Both the position numbers and the translations under genes were made by a program. Shown piece by piece: positions 1 to 8,490 of a stretch of DNA of 13,153 nt (its first letter is position 1; every line of letters starts with the position of its first letter). The stretch is from positions 1 through 13,153 of the forward strand of contig CALTXP010000041.1 in the NCBI GenBank assembly GCA_943913325.1, written 5' to 3'. The notes under the pieces are model-generated. The model did not search any database, was not told where the DNA came from, and saw only the letters and a list, made by a program, of their open reading frames with translations. This stretch comes from an uncultured Anaerococcus sp. Lineage in GTDB: Bacteria; Bacillota; Clostridia; Tissierellales; Peptoniphilaceae.

Positions 1-518
1 CCATCTCGACCGAACGCTGTGAGTGGAGAGATCTCGTTATTTGACTATGTCCTAGGGATTTCTCCACTACGCTTCGCTCCGGTCGAAATGGATGAGCCTA
101 TTTAACTTATATAATTAATACATTAATAATGATGTCAATAATCCATCTCGACCGAACCTAGTGAGCTGAGAGATCTCTTTATTTAACTATACCTAGGGAT
201 TTCTCCACTACGCTTCGCTCCGGTCGAAATGGATGAGCCTATTTAACTTATATAATTAATACATTAATAATGATGTCAATAATCCATCTCGACCGAACCT
301 AGTGAGCTGAGAGATCTCTTTGATTTAACTATATACTAGAGATTTCTCCATTTCGCTTCGCTCCAGTCGAAATGGGCTAGCTTTTTTAACTTATATAGTT
401 AATATATTAATAATGAATACTAATAACCATCTCGACCGAACCTAGTGAGCGGAGAGATCTCGTTATTTGACTATGTCCTAGAGATTTCTCCATTTCGCTT
501 CGCTCCGGTCGAAATAGG
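1..518. repeat. Tandem array of four ~142-bp units with palindromic cores
   Basis: Four copies start at about 1, 143, 284 and 427. Each has a ~91-bp core (1-91, 143-232, 284-375, 427-518). A ~51-bp AT-rich spacer follows the first three and is itself conserved: spacers 1 and 2 look identical, spacer 3 diverges. Each core is an imperfect inverted repeat. It opens CCATCTCGACCGAAC and closes CCGGTCGAAATGG (copy 3 reads CCAGTCGAAATGG and copy 4 ends ATAGG), with an inner second arm pair GAGAGATCTC / GGATTTCTCC or GAGATTTCTCC. Because the spacers repeat too, the whole unit was duplicated; these are not independent insertions. There is no open reading frame of note. The array may extend beyond the window start. 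The same family, in opposite orientation, occurs at 10864-13153. Confidence 0.92.
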
Positions 519-550
519 TAAATTATATCTTAAAGCATTTCTTAAAATCC

Positions 551-587
551 ATAAAAAAATACTCTAACCTTTGCTTGGTTAGAGTAT
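551..587 (-). terminator. Rho-independent terminator of the zinc-ribbon gene
   Basis: An 11-bp perfect stem (ATACTCTAACC at 559-569 with GGTTAGAGTAT at 577-587) encloses a 7-nt loop. Read on the minus strand it is followed by a run of seven T (complement of 553-559). It lies just 3' of the stop codon at 592. Confidence 0.93.
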
Positions 588-591
588 ATAA

Positions 592-2973
592 TCACATGGA
601 CTTCATCTTATTAAAAGTTTGTCCTTGCATTTCTCCTTGTTCTGAAACATCTAAAGTTCCATCTTTAAATTTCGCATCAATCGGTGTGTCGACATTAACC
701 CCTTGAATTGTTAGGCTTACATCTGACCCATCTTCTTTCCAAGTTCCCTGGTGAACTCTTTGATCTACTTTATATTTTAAAGTTCCATCACTCTTAAGTG
801 AAAGTCTAGTATTATCGCCTTGGTATTCGCCAGCAACACCATCACTTTTTTCAAAGTATTTTGAAGCATTTGCCTCTATTGAATCGTCAATATCTAGTCC
901 TGATAGAGCGTTATTAACTCTTGATGTAACTTCTTCTAAGAAAGCAAATCCGTAATATGGAATCTCATAATAAGTATAATCATCTTCTACAAAGAATTTA
1001 TGGAAGATTTCATTATCCGTAGTTATTGGACCTTCTGTATAGAAATTACCATCTTCGCCTTTTTCATTCTTTACATTTTGATATTCTACAAAGCTATAGT
1101 AAGTATAGTCATTATTATACTTGCCCTCATAATCTTCCTTAGCTTTTATCTCATAGATTAGCATCACTCTATTTTTAAGATCCTCTGCGCTAGCATCAGA
1201 GCCTGTTATAGCTCCTAGATAATTAATCTTATCTATTTGTGTAAAGGACCTATCTTCAAAAGTATCTTTTATAAGATTTCCTGCTTTTTCTTTCAAAGTA
1301 TTCAATAAGTCTTGGTCAATATTATCTACGCTAGTAATATAGCCATCAACTGAATCCTTGTCTTTCTTCTTATCTTCATCATCATCTTCATTCTCATCAG
1401 TTTCATCATCACTTTCACCTGGCGCTTTAAAGGCCTTATCTTTAGGGTCAAGTTTTATACCATAGCTTTTATAAAGCTCATCTTCATCATATATTAAGCT
1501 TACATTGACTTCTTCTCCACTGGATAAGTCTGTAGTCTTACTTGGAGCAATTTCAACACTTTGCATATATTCTGGTGCATCATCTTTTAGCTTTGCAGTA
1601 AGATTTATATTTGGACTCTCTCCACTAAATGATACGTCTATATAGTCAAATGGATCTTGGCTTTCACTAGTTATTAAATCATCTACTATTGCAGACTTCA
1701 TTGTATTTGTAAACAATACATTATAGTCCTCCATTATTGAGGAATCTGTAATATTAGCAACTACAGTTATCTCTTCTCCATTTGATAGTCCTTTATCCTT
1801 GCTATATTGAAAGGTGGTTCCATTTTCAAGTTCTGAAACAAATTGATTAGCTGCTGAAGAAAATTCATCCTTTTTTCTATCTTTATTTTTATAAGCTATC
1901 TGATTACCATAGTCTGAAAGTAGTTTAGAAGTGTTTAAGCTAGCACTTGGACTTGCAGCTCCATCATCCCCATTATAAGCTACATCTATATAGTCACTTA
2001 AGTCTACCTCAATTTCAGGAGCTTTTTTATGAGTGAAAAAATAAGCTGCTATAAGCCCTGCCAAAACTATAAGAATTGGAATAAGGTAAATAGGTTTGAA
2101 TTTAAACTTATGATTTTGCTTTTTAGCTTCTTCAACTACTGCAAGACTTGTAGTTTTAAACTTAGGATTTACTTCAAAGGATTCCTCTTTAGGAGGCGGG
2201 GCTTCTTCATTAAAATTTTTCGTAGATACATGGTAACTAGAATCATAGCCAGTATAAAAATCAGGCTTTTGATTATTTCTTATAACACCGCATATATTAC
2301 CGCTTTTTATAGCCTTTTCATTGTTATAACTAAGATCTTTAATGCGATTTTTGCTTAGAATTTGCCTTGCGATTCTTGCTTCTACATACTCTTTTGGTAT
2401 GTCATCATATTTTATATTAGATAAAGATTGAGCATTGTTATTAAATCCTTTTTCTTTGCCTATCTTATTAGCAATTCTCGCTTGAGCAGAAAGATTACTT
2501 TCGATATTTTTATTTATCTTCTCTTTTGAAATATCAGAATTGTAGCTTATCTTATCACTCTCTACTTTATTTTGATTAATAATAGGGGAACTTTTTGATA
2601 AATCCTTAGAAGAAGTAACTTTATTATCTAAATCACTATTTTTATCTTCTAGATCCTTATCTGCATTATCAACAAGATTCTTATCTTCTTTAATGTTCTT
2701 ATCTTTTTTGGAATCTTTGTTGTTTTTTTTAACTAGATTACTTATAAAGCTACTTACTTTACTATCTTTGCTCCTTTTGCTATCTTTATTCTTTTTGTTA
2801 TTAGACTTTTCTTCTATTAAATTTTCATTATTTTTTATCGATTCATAGGTAGACTTTTCTATAACATCATCATTTTCTTTATGAATATCAGATGATTTTT
2901 CTAGTTTATTACCACATACTGGACAAAAAATAGACTTATCATCTACCTGAGCACCACAATTAGTACACCTCAT
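592..2973 (-). CDS. Zinc-ribbon, single-pass membrane protein with extracytoplasmic repeat domains
   Basis: This 793-residue protein starts at ATG 2973 behind a good AAGGAG site. Residues 3-20 form a zinc ribbon (Cys3, Cys6, Cys17, Cys20). Residues 25-285 are a long, probably disordered Lys/Asp/Asn/Ser-rich linker. A hydrophobic segment at about 295-313 is the only clear membrane span, and there is no signal peptide. The rest should lie outside the cell. Two related segments start near 325 and 441 (SDYIDVAYNG and FDYIDVSFSG), each followed by an LSxGEE motif, which suggests a duplicated beta domain. Then come an Asp/Glu-rich stretch (519-541), a globular region (545-705) and a C-terminal lipocalin-like beta domain (712-790). 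The order zinc ribbon, linker, membrane span, extracellular repeats resembles TcaA/YvbJ-type envelope proteins, so a role in wall stress or surface sensing is plausible but unproven. It is separated from the importer genes upstream by a terminator. Confidence 0.9.
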   Translation of the reverse strand: MRCTNCGAQVDDKSIFCPVCGNKLEKSSDIHKENDDVIEKSTYESIKNNENLIEEKSNNKKNKDSKRSKDSKVSSFISNLVKKNNKDSKKDKNIKEDKNLVDNADKDLEDKNSDLDNKVTSSKDLSKSSPIINQNKVESDKISYNSDISKEKINKNIESNLSAQARIANKIGKEKGFNNNAQSLSNIKYDDIPKEYVEARIARQILSKNRIKDLSYNNEKAIKSGNICGVIRNNQKPDFYTGYDSSYHVSTKNFNEEAPPPKEESFEVNPKFKTTSLAVVEEAKKQNHKFKFKPIYLIPILIVLAGLIAAYFFTHKKAPEIEVDLSDYIDVAYNGDDGAASPSASLNTSKLLSDYGNQIAYKNKDRKKDEFSSAANQFVSELENGTTFQYSKDKGLSNGEEITVVANITDSSIMEDYNVLFTNTMKSAIVDDLITSESQDPFDYIDVSFSGESPNINLTAKLKDDAPEYMQSVEIAPSKTTDLSSGEEVNVSLIYDEDELYKSYGIKLDPKDKAFKAPGESDDETDENEDDDEDKKKDKDSVDGYITSVDNIDQDLLNTLKEKAGNLIKDTFEDRSFTQIDKINYLGAITGSDASAEDLKNRVMLIYEIKAKEDYEGKYNNDYTYYSFVEYQNVKNEKGEDGNFYTEGPITTDNEIFHKFFVEDDYTYYEIPYYGFAFLEEVTSRVNNALSGLDIDDSIEANASKYFEKSDGVAGEYQGDNTRLSLKSDGTLKYKVDQRVHQGTWKEDGSDVSLTIQGVNVDTPIDAKFKDGTLDVSEQGEMQGQTFNKMKSM

Positions 2974-3022
2974 TTGTACTCCTTATAAAGTTATATATAT
3001 TATGATACAACAAAAACACGAA

Positions 3023-3050
3023 AATATAAACCCTATATAGGGTTTATATT
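3023..3050 (-). terminator. Palindromic terminator at the end of the importer operon
   Basis: A perfect 28-bp palindrome with CCC/GGG in the stem overlaps the last permease's stop codon (3049-3051). On the minus strand it is followed by a T-rich but interrupted tract (TTCGTGTTTTTG). It separates the importer operon from the zinc-ribbon gene. Being fully symmetric, it has little or no loop. Confidence 0.65.
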
Positions 3051-3981
3051 ACAAATTATCGACTGTCAAATAAGATTTACCAGAAGCTTTTGGAGCTTTT
3101 GACTTTCTTTGGAATATTATAAGTATTAATAATGTTGCTATATAAGGGATCATAGAAATAAACTCTATAGGAATATTTATAGATGATCCACCTAGATATG
3201 TTGCTATAGATTGAGCAAGGCCAAAGAATAATGATCCTATTAATATACCTTGAGGTTTCCAATTTCCAAAAATAACAGTAACTAAGGCTATATAACCTTG
3301 CCCTGCTATCAATGATTGAGAAAAGCTTGAAACAACTGCAAGTGACATACTAGCCCCACCTAGACCAGCCATAAATCCTGAAAATATAACTGACCAATAA
3401 CGTGTTTTTGTAACAGAAATATTAAGTGTCTCGGCAGCTTTTGGATGCTCTCCTACTGCTATTACCCTAAGTCCCCATTTTGTCTTATAAAGAAATAAGT
3501 ATAAAATAACTACCATTATAAGAGCAATGTAAACTGTAGCATATTGAGAAAATAAATTTTCTATTACTTGACTTTCAGACCCTCTAAATAATCTTGGTAT
3601 CTTATTTTTTAGATCAATAGATGGTGTTTGAGTAGCTCCATCAAAAAACATTCTAGATAAAAATAGGGCAAGTCCTGGTCCTAGGGTATTAATAGCAATA
3701 CCTGAGATAGTTTGATCTCCTCCAAAGCTTACAGAAATAATTGCATGTATTAATCCGAAGAAAGCTCCAGCAAGACCACCACATAAAAATGCAAGCCATG
3801 GCTTACCAACATAGTAGCCAACTACTGCCCCTACCAGGGCTCCAATAGTCATCATTCCTTCAAGACCTATATTTACAACACCAGATTTTTCACTCATCAT
3901 ACCGCCAAGACCTGTCATTAGTACAGGAGCAGCATTTGATAAAGTATTTCCTAATATTAACGATAGCATTACCCAGTTCAT
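3049..3981 (-). CDS. ABC transporter permease, second subunit of nucleoside/BMP-type importer
   Basis: This 310-residue, very hydrophobic membrane protein belongs to the BPD_transp_2 family (like NupQ/YufQ of Bacillus subtilis, RbsC fold). It carries the family motif VNIGLEGMM at residues 36-44 and a cytoplasmic coupling-loop signature WGLRVIAVGEHPKAAE at about 169-184. Several spans follow up to residue 290, then a short basic tail. Length is normal for this subunit. Its ATG shares one base with the stop codon of the upstream permease (TAATG), with a GGAG site inside the end of that gene, so translation is probably coupled. It pairs with the 437-residue permease to form the channel of the importer. 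Substrates of this family are usually purine nucleosides, and the exact substrate cannot be read from sequence. Confidence 0.93.
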   Translation of the reverse strand: MNWVMLSLILGNTLSNAAPVLMTGLGGMMSEKSGVVNIGLEGMMTIGALVGAVVGYYVGKPWLAFLCGGLAGAFFGLIHAIISVSFGGDQTISGIAINTLGPGLALFLSRMFFDGATQTPSIDLKNKIPRLFRGSESQVIENLFSQYATVYIALIMVVILYLFLYKTKWGLRVIAVGEHPKAAETLNISVTKTRYWSVIFSGFMAGLGGASMSLAVVSSFSQSLIAGQGYIALVTVIFGNWKPQGILIGSLFFGLAQSIATYLGGSSINIPIEFISMIPYIATLLILIIFQRKSKAPKASGKSYLTVDNL

Positions 3982-5294
3982 TACTCCTGCTCACTTTCTA
4001 TAGTTCTTATGGTTATATCTTCTCCAGTTTCATTTATAATATTAGAAGAAGATTCATTATTTGATAGAGGCTTCTTTTCTTTTCCATAGTTAGCAGACAA
4101 ATCATTTTTATCTTTTTCTTTTCTGATACTTGTTAGACTAGCTTTTTCATTAAAATTTTCTTCTTTTATATCTTTGACTCCAGTATTTTTTAATCTTCTA
4201 TTTCTTCTCTTAGCCCTAATTATCCTAAATATAAGAGGGACAGCTGTAAAGAGTATTATAGTTCCTATGATAATATTTATTAACTCAGAAGGCACCCCTA
4301 AAACTCTTTGTAGATTGCTACCTGCATATTTAAGTGAACCAAAGAATAATCCTGAGAAGATAACACCTATAGGATTATTGGATGCCAAAAGTGATACCGC
4401 TAGACCATCAAAACCATAGTTATCCATAGCGCTTGTAACTGATATTGAATAGGTAAATCCTAGAATTTGGGTCGCACCCGCTAGAGCACATATAGCTCCT
4501 GATATAGCCATTGATTGAACTATCTTTTTGCCAGCATTTATTCCGCCATATTCACTTGCCTCGCGATTAAGACCTACCGCCTTAAGCTCATAGCCTAAAA
4601 CAGTCTTATTTAGAATATACCAAACAATTATAACTGCAACAATGGCTAAAATTATTCCCCAATGTATGGGTGCCTTAAAAAACTTTGAAAAGAATGGTCC
4701 CATATTTTTTGCAGCTTTTTTATTAACCAAAGTAATTTTTGCAGTATCATTGACATCAAAAGTCGCCATAGAATTTGGTTTTAAATATTTATAAGCCACA
4801 AAATTAGAAAAATAGAAGGCAATCCAATTAAGCATTATTGTAGATATTACTTCATGTATACCAAACTTTGACTTAATAAAGCCAGCCAAGGCTCCATATA
4901 AGGCTCCTGCGAGCATAGCAAGTAATATAGCAACTATCGGATGAATAACTATAGGAAGTGGTAAGGCATAGCCTATTAAATAACCTACTATAGAACCTAT
5001 TATAAATTGACCCTCAGCCCCCATATTAAATAAGCCAGTTTTAAAAGCAAAGCATACTCCTAGACCTGTAAGTATAATCGGAGTGGAATTTACTATAGCC
5101 CAACCTACATTACGAGGGCTCTTGCTAACTCCTTCTATAAGAGCCTTATAAGCTTCTAAGGGGTTATAACCAGATATAAGTAAAACTATAGCACCTACTA
5201 TAAGTCCTAATAATATAGATATTATAGTAAATAAGATCTTATTGTTGCCACGAGAAGTATTTCTTTGCGCTTTAATTTCTTTTGAATTTTCCAT
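3981..5294 (-). CDS. ABC transporter permease, first subunit of nucleoside/BMP-type importer
   Basis: This 437-residue membrane protein is of the NupP/YufP type (BPD_transp_2). A span at about 20-41 is followed by the motif FNMGAEGQF at 89-97, several further spans (roughly 92-170, 211-229, 258-280, 333-357) and the coupling-loop signature LGYELKAVGLNREASEYGG at 233-251. The family core ends near residue 360. About 78 further residues form a hydrophilic, Lys/Glu/Ser/Asn-rich tail that most relatives (around 350 residues) lack. Its start overlaps the ATPase stop by one base (TAATG), with AGGTGG inside the upstream gene serving as ribosome binding site. It forms the membrane channel with the 310-residue permease encoded next. 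Confidence 0.93.
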   Translation of the reverse strand: MENSKEIKAQRNTSRGNNKILFTIISILLGLIVGAIVLLISGYNPLEAYKALIEGVSKSPRNVGWAIVNSTPIILTGLGVCFAFKTGLFNMGAEGQFIIGSIVGYLIGYALPLPIVIHPIVAILLAMLAGALYGALAGFIKSKFGIHEVISTIMLNWIAFYFSNFVAYKYLKPNSMATFDVNDTAKITLVNKKAAKNMGPFFSKFFKAPIHWGIILAIVAVIIVWYILNKTVLGYELKAVGLNREASEYGGINAGKKIVQSMAISGAICALAGATQILGFTYSISVTSAMDNYGFDGLAVSLLASNNPIGVIFSGLFFGSLKYAGSNLQRVLGVPSELINIIIGTIILFTAVPLIFRIIRAKRRNRRLKNTGVKDIKEENFNEKASLTSIRKEKDKNDLSANYGKEKKPLSNNESSSNIINETGEDITIRTIESEQE

Positions 5295-6817
5295 TATTTA
5301 CCACCTGCCATTAGTCTACCTAGCTCAAATTCATCTGTATCTTTTGGATATCTCTCGCCTACTATTTTCCCATCGTAGATAACAAGAATCCTATCAGATA
5401 AGTCCATGATTTCATCTAGTTCAAAAGATATTAATAAAACTGCTTTATTAGAATTTCTAAGCTCTACTAAATATTGATGTATGAACTCTATAGCTCCTAC
5501 ATCAAGTCCACGTGTTGGTTGAGCTGCTATCAATACGTCAGGATTATTTGATATCTCACGAGCTATGATTACTTTTTGTTGGTTACCTCCTGATAGACTA
5601 GATGCTTTCTCATTTATATCATCAGGCCTTATATCAAATTTTTTTACCAAAGTATTTGCATTATCTTCAATATTTTTAAAATTTAACTTACCCTTATTTG
5701 AAAAAGGCTCATGATCCACATTTTCCAAAATCAGATTATCTTTTATAGGATACTCTAGAACAAGTCCCCTTTTTTGCCTATCTTCAGGTATTGAGTTCAT
5801 ACCAGTATCTATAATACTACGAGGATTGGCATTAGTTATATCCTTGCCATTTAATATAACTTTTCCCCTATTAGCCTTAGCCATACCAGTTATTGCATCT
5901 ATAAGCTCTGTTTGACCATTACCATCAACACCTGCTATACCGAGAATCTCTCCAGCATGTAAATTAAGATTAAGACCTTTAAGTATGTCTACTCCCCTCT
6001 TATCCTTAACCCACAAGTCATCTATTTTTAATACTACTCCTCCAGTTTCTTGACTTTTCTTATCAACATTAAAACTTACATTTCGTCCTACCATCTTTTC
6101 AGCTAAGATATTCTCATCAATCTCAGCAACTTTAAGCTTATCTATATACTTACCACGTCTAATAATAGTACAATAATCAGCCATAGCCTTTATTTCAGAA
6201 AGTTTATGAGTGATTATGATTATAGACTTATCCATTTTTGTAAGCCTATTTACTATATCTATAAATTCCTTAATCTCTTGAGGAGTTAGGACTGCTGTTG
6301 GCTCATCAAATATGAGCACATCAGCTCCTCTATATAAGGCCTTTAGTATCTCTACTCTCTGCTGTTGGCCTACAGATATATCCTCGATCTTAGAATCTGG
6401 ATTAATATCTAAGCCATATTCGTAAGTAAGATCCTTAATTTTCTCACGAGCCTTCTTTCTATTTAAAAATAGACCTGTATCTTCTTCATAACCTAGGATT
6501 ATATTTTCAGTAACAGTAAGTGGTTCTATTAACATGAAATGCTGGTGAACCATACCAATTCCTAAATCTATGGCCTTTTTTGGTGTCATATTTGCATATG
6601 TCTTATCATTAATAGTAATAGCTCCATCCGTCGGAGCAAACATTCCATAAAGGATATTCATAAGTGTGGTCTTGCCAGCGCCATTTTCGCCCAAAAGAGC
6701 GTGTACCTCGCTTTTATGAAGATCAAAGTTTATATTTGATAAAACTTCCTTATCTCCAAAACGCTTGGTGATATTTCTCATAGATACAACAGGAGTTTCG
6801 TTGTAATGCTTATCCAT
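5294..6817 (-). CDS. Double-domain ABC ATPase of nucleoside/BMP-type importer
   Basis: This 507-residue protein has two fused ABC domains, as in NupO/YufO and RbsA. Domain 1 is complete: Walker A GENGAGKT (43-50), Q-loop Gln92, signature ISVGQQQ (147-153), Walker B VLIFDEP (167-173) and switch His204. Domain 2 is degenerate in the manner usual for this family. The Walker A equivalent is GVDGNGQT (296-303, no Lys), the signature LSGGNQQ (408-414) is intact, Walker B reads VLIAAQPT (428-435, catalytic Asp/Glu replaced by Ala/Gln), and the switch His is replaced (SFELDE, 464-469). Domain 1 is therefore expected to do the main hydrolysis. It energises import through the two permeases downstream. 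It starts at ATG 6817 with a GAGGG site and is 228 bp from the lipoprotein gene, whose product delivers the substrate. Confidence 0.96.
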   Translation of the reverse strand: MDKHYNETPVVSMRNITKRFGDKEVLSNINFDLHKSEVHALLGENGAGKTTLMNILYGMFAPTDGAITINDKTYANMTPKKAIDLGIGMVHQHFMLIEPLTVTENIILGYEEDTGLFLNRKKAREKIKDLTYEYGLDINPDSKIEDISVGQQQRVEILKALYRGADVLIFDEPTAVLTPQEIKEFIDIVNRLTKMDKSIIIITHKLSEIKAMADYCTIIRRGKYIDKLKVAEIDENILAEKMVGRNVSFNVDKKSQETGGVVLKIDDLWVKDKRGVDILKGLNLNLHAGEILGIAGVDGNGQTELIDAITGMAKANRGKVILNGKDITNANPRSIIDTGMNSIPEDRQKRGLVLEYPIKDNLILENVDHEPFSNKGKLNFKNIEDNANTLVKKFDIRPDDINEKASSLSGGNQQKVIIAREISNNPDVLIAAQPTRGLDVGAIEFIHQYLVELRNSNKAVLLISFELDEIMDLSDRILVIYDGKIVGERYPKDTDEFELGRLMAGGK

Positions 6818-7045
6818 AATACCCTCGCTTTTCTAATAGTTTCTATGTATAATAATAACACAAATCCACTAATTAAGAGAAGATTCTTTAAAATAAATCG
6901 CAAAAAAAGATCTTTATAGATAATAAATAATTAGATCAATCCTATTCTTATTAGAAATTTCTAAATAAGAATAAAAAATTATTATCCTAAAAGATCCTTT
7001 TTAAAATTAATATTATATTTTAGCTTTATAATTTAAAAGTAAGGA
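6818..7045 (-). promoter_or_regulatory. Spacer between lipoprotein and ATPase genes with hairpins
   Basis: No gene is visible here. A near-perfect palindrome at 6944-6972 has 14-15-nt arms with one bulged T and no GC pairs to speak of. On the minus strand it is followed after about 35 nt by a weak GATCT/AGATC stem (6909-6937) and seven T (complement of 6902-6908). A small AAAAG/CTTTT hairpin lies near 6990-7003. No strong -35/-10 pair is seen upstream of the ATPase. Such a spacer could stabilise or partly terminate the lipoprotein mRNA, giving more binding protein than transporter. This is inference. Confidence 0.35.
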
Positions 7046-8200
7046 TTATTTATCTTCTTTGATCCATCCTTGTTCAATAGCTTCTTTTTCATTTTCTGGA
7101 ACTTTGATTTTACCATCTACGATATCTTTTCTGATTTCTTCAACCTTATCCTTTGTTTCCTTGCTTACTAAATCATTAGTTTTTGGATAGGCAATTGTTA
7201 CAGCATCTCCATCAGCTAGGGTAAATTCTTCATTTCCTGCTTTGAAATTTCCCTTAGCATATTCATCTATTACATTATTTACAGCTTCGTCTACACCTTT
7301 TACTGTGGAAACTAGCATATTATCTGGAGCTTCATCAGATTGATCACGGTCTACACCTATTACCCATTTATCATTTTCTTTTGCTGCTTCGATAACACCT
7401 ATGCCTACACCACCTGCTGCATGGAATACTACATCAGCACCATCTTGGTACATTTTATTAGCTATATTTTTACCAGCTGCTTGGTCACTATAACTATTTG
7501 CATATTGAACTATTACATCAATATCTTCGTCTTTATCCTTAGCTGCTTGAGCTACACCAGCCCTATAGCCATATTCAAATCTATCTATAACTTCACTTTT
7601 TTGTCCGCCTACAAAACCAACTTTGTTGCTATTACTGGTCATACCAGCTATATATCCTGCAAGAAATGAGTTTTCATGATCTGCAAATGTTACACCAAGA
7701 AGGTTATCTCTATCGTTAAGATTTTTATTATCTATAATAACATAATTTTGTTCTGGATTATCATCTGCAGCTTCATCTGTAGCTGGGAATAAAGCATAGC
7801 CTACTGTAAGTACTACATCTGATTCAGAATCTAAAGCTGATTCTAGATTTGGAACATAGTCATCCTCTTTATGAGATTCTATATAATCAAATGTAGCTTT
7901 TCCATCTTTATCAGCTCTTTGTAAGCCTTCATATGTTGATTGGTTAAATGACTTATCATTTATACCACCAAAGTCTGTTACCATTGTTACTGAAACAGCA
8001 TCTTCAGATGGTGTCTTATCACCCTCTTCAGTATCTTTTTTATCCTTAGCTTTATCTGCTGTATCATCTACATTTTCTTCAACGGCTGCCTTATTATCAT
8101 TAGTTTTTGTTTCTTTTTTAGATGTATCATTACCACAAGATGCAAGAACTACTGATAATGATAGAGCTGCTGCTAATGACATAAATCTTTTAATTTTCAT
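7046..8200 (-). CDS. BMP-family substrate-binding lipoprotein of nucleoside importer
   Basis: The ATG at 8200 is chosen because a perfect GGAGGAAGAG site precedes it; a longer in-frame TTG start at 8212 would lie on that site. The protein is 384 residues. A signal peptide (1-21) ends in the lipobox LASC, with Cys22 as the lipid-modified residue. An acidic, low-complexity tether follows (about 23-68), then a type-1 periplasmic-binding fold of the BMP/Med/PnrA family, with the family motif DFGGINDKSFNQ near its start and GVDRDQSDEAPD later. Relatives (PnrA, TmpC, NupN) bind purine nucleosides. The gene comes first in the importer operon, which fits its role of catching substrate at the outer face and passing it to the permeases. 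No purine riboswitch is seen upstream. Confidence 0.95.
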   Translation of the reverse strand: MKIKRFMSLAAALSLSVVLASCGNDTSKKETKTNDNKAAVEENVDDTADKAKDKKDTEEGDKTPSEDAVSVTMVTDFGGINDKSFNQSTYEGLQRADKDGKATFDYIESHKEDDYVPNLESALDSESDVVLTVGYALFPATDEAADDNPEQNYVIIDNKNLNDRDNLLGVTFADHENSFLAGYIAGMTSNSNKVGFVGGQKSEVIDRFEYGYRAGVAQAAKDKDEDIDVIVQYANSYSDQAAGKNIANKMYQDGADVVFHAAGGVGIGVIEAAKENDKWVIGVDRDQSDEAPDNMLVSTVKGVDEAVNNVIDEYAKGNFKAGNEEFTLADGDAVTIAYPKTNDLVSKETKDKVEEIRKDIVDGKIKVPENEKEAIEQGWIKEDK

Positions 8201-8238
8201 CTCTTCCTCCAAAAAATATTTCCTTATAAATATATTTT

Positions 8239-8269
8239 ATTATAAATACTAAACTTTGTCTATAAACAA
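8239..8269 (-). promoter_or_regulatory. Possible promoter of the importer operon
   Basis: On the minus strand there is a perfect TATAAT (complement of 8239-8244). The only -35-like hexamer, TTGTTT (complement of 8264-8269), lies at a long 19-bp spacing. The region is so AT-rich that the -10 match alone is weak evidence. Confidence 0.35.
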
Positions 8270-8361
8270 CTTTCTTTGACTAATTATAACTATTAACTTA
8301 ATAATATATTATAATATATAAATATTGATAAATTTATCATAAAGAATCTTATCCTAACATA

Positions 8362-8389
8362 TTGCCTTTATAATAATTTATGTTATAAT
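8362..8389 (+). promoter_or_regulatory. Extended -10 promoter of glpF
   Basis: A -35 TTGCCT (8362-8367), a 16-bp spacer and a perfect extended -10, TGTTATAAT (TATAAT at 8384-8389), predict a start near 8396 and a leader of about 95 nt. A second, weaker pair (TTGACT at 8276-8281 with TAATAA at 8299) lies upstream. Confidence 0.75.
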
Positions 8390-8394
8390 TATTG

Positions 8395-8474
8395 TAGAAC
8401 TGAAAAGGTTTCCACAAATATATATTAGGATGAGAGCGAGTTGGGTTATTTTTACACTCGCTTTTTGCGTTCTA
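8395..8474 (+). promoter_or_regulatory. glpF leader with terminator hairpin (attenuator candidate)
   Basis: Inside the leader, AGCGAGT (8435-8441) pairs with ACTCGCT (8456-8462) and is followed by TTTTG. This is a terminator-like hairpin between the promoter and the start codon. A further 6-bp pairing, TAGAAC (8395-8400) with GTTCTA (8469-8474), could close the whole leader as an outer stem. In Bacillus subtilis glpF and glpD leaders carry terminators overcome by GlpP with glycerol-3-phosphate, and this arrangement looks equivalent. No glpP gene is in the window, and the antiterminating factor is inferred. Confidence 0.6.
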
Positions 8475-8490
8475 GAGCAAGGAGGATATT

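Noticed and set aside
1..518. CRISPR-like regular repeats
   Set aside because: The units are ~142 bp, the spacers are conserved instead of unique, and there are no cas genes.
2029..2358. Plus-strand 109-residue frame opposite the zinc-ribbon gene
   Set aside because: It lies wholly antisense to a well-supported gene, has a Phe/Ile/Lys-rich translation typical of an antisense shadow and lacks a binding site.
3077..4419. Short frames inside the permease genes (3077-3262 minus, 4174-4419 plus)
   Set aside because: They overlap clear membrane-protein genes in other frames and have no family features of their own.
7340..7669. Plus-strand 109-residue frame opposite the lipoprotein gene
   Set aside because: Antisense shadow of the BMP lipoprotein with a low-complexity Tyr/Ile/Cys-rich translation.
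8401..8474. T-box leader before glpF
   Set aside because: No T-box sequence or specifier-loop structure is present; only a terminator-like hairpin can be supported.
8213..8490. Purine riboswitch upstream of the nucleoside importer
   Set aside because: Neither strand shows the conserved loop sequences and P1 stem of a guanine/adenine aptamer; the interval is simple AT-rich sequence.
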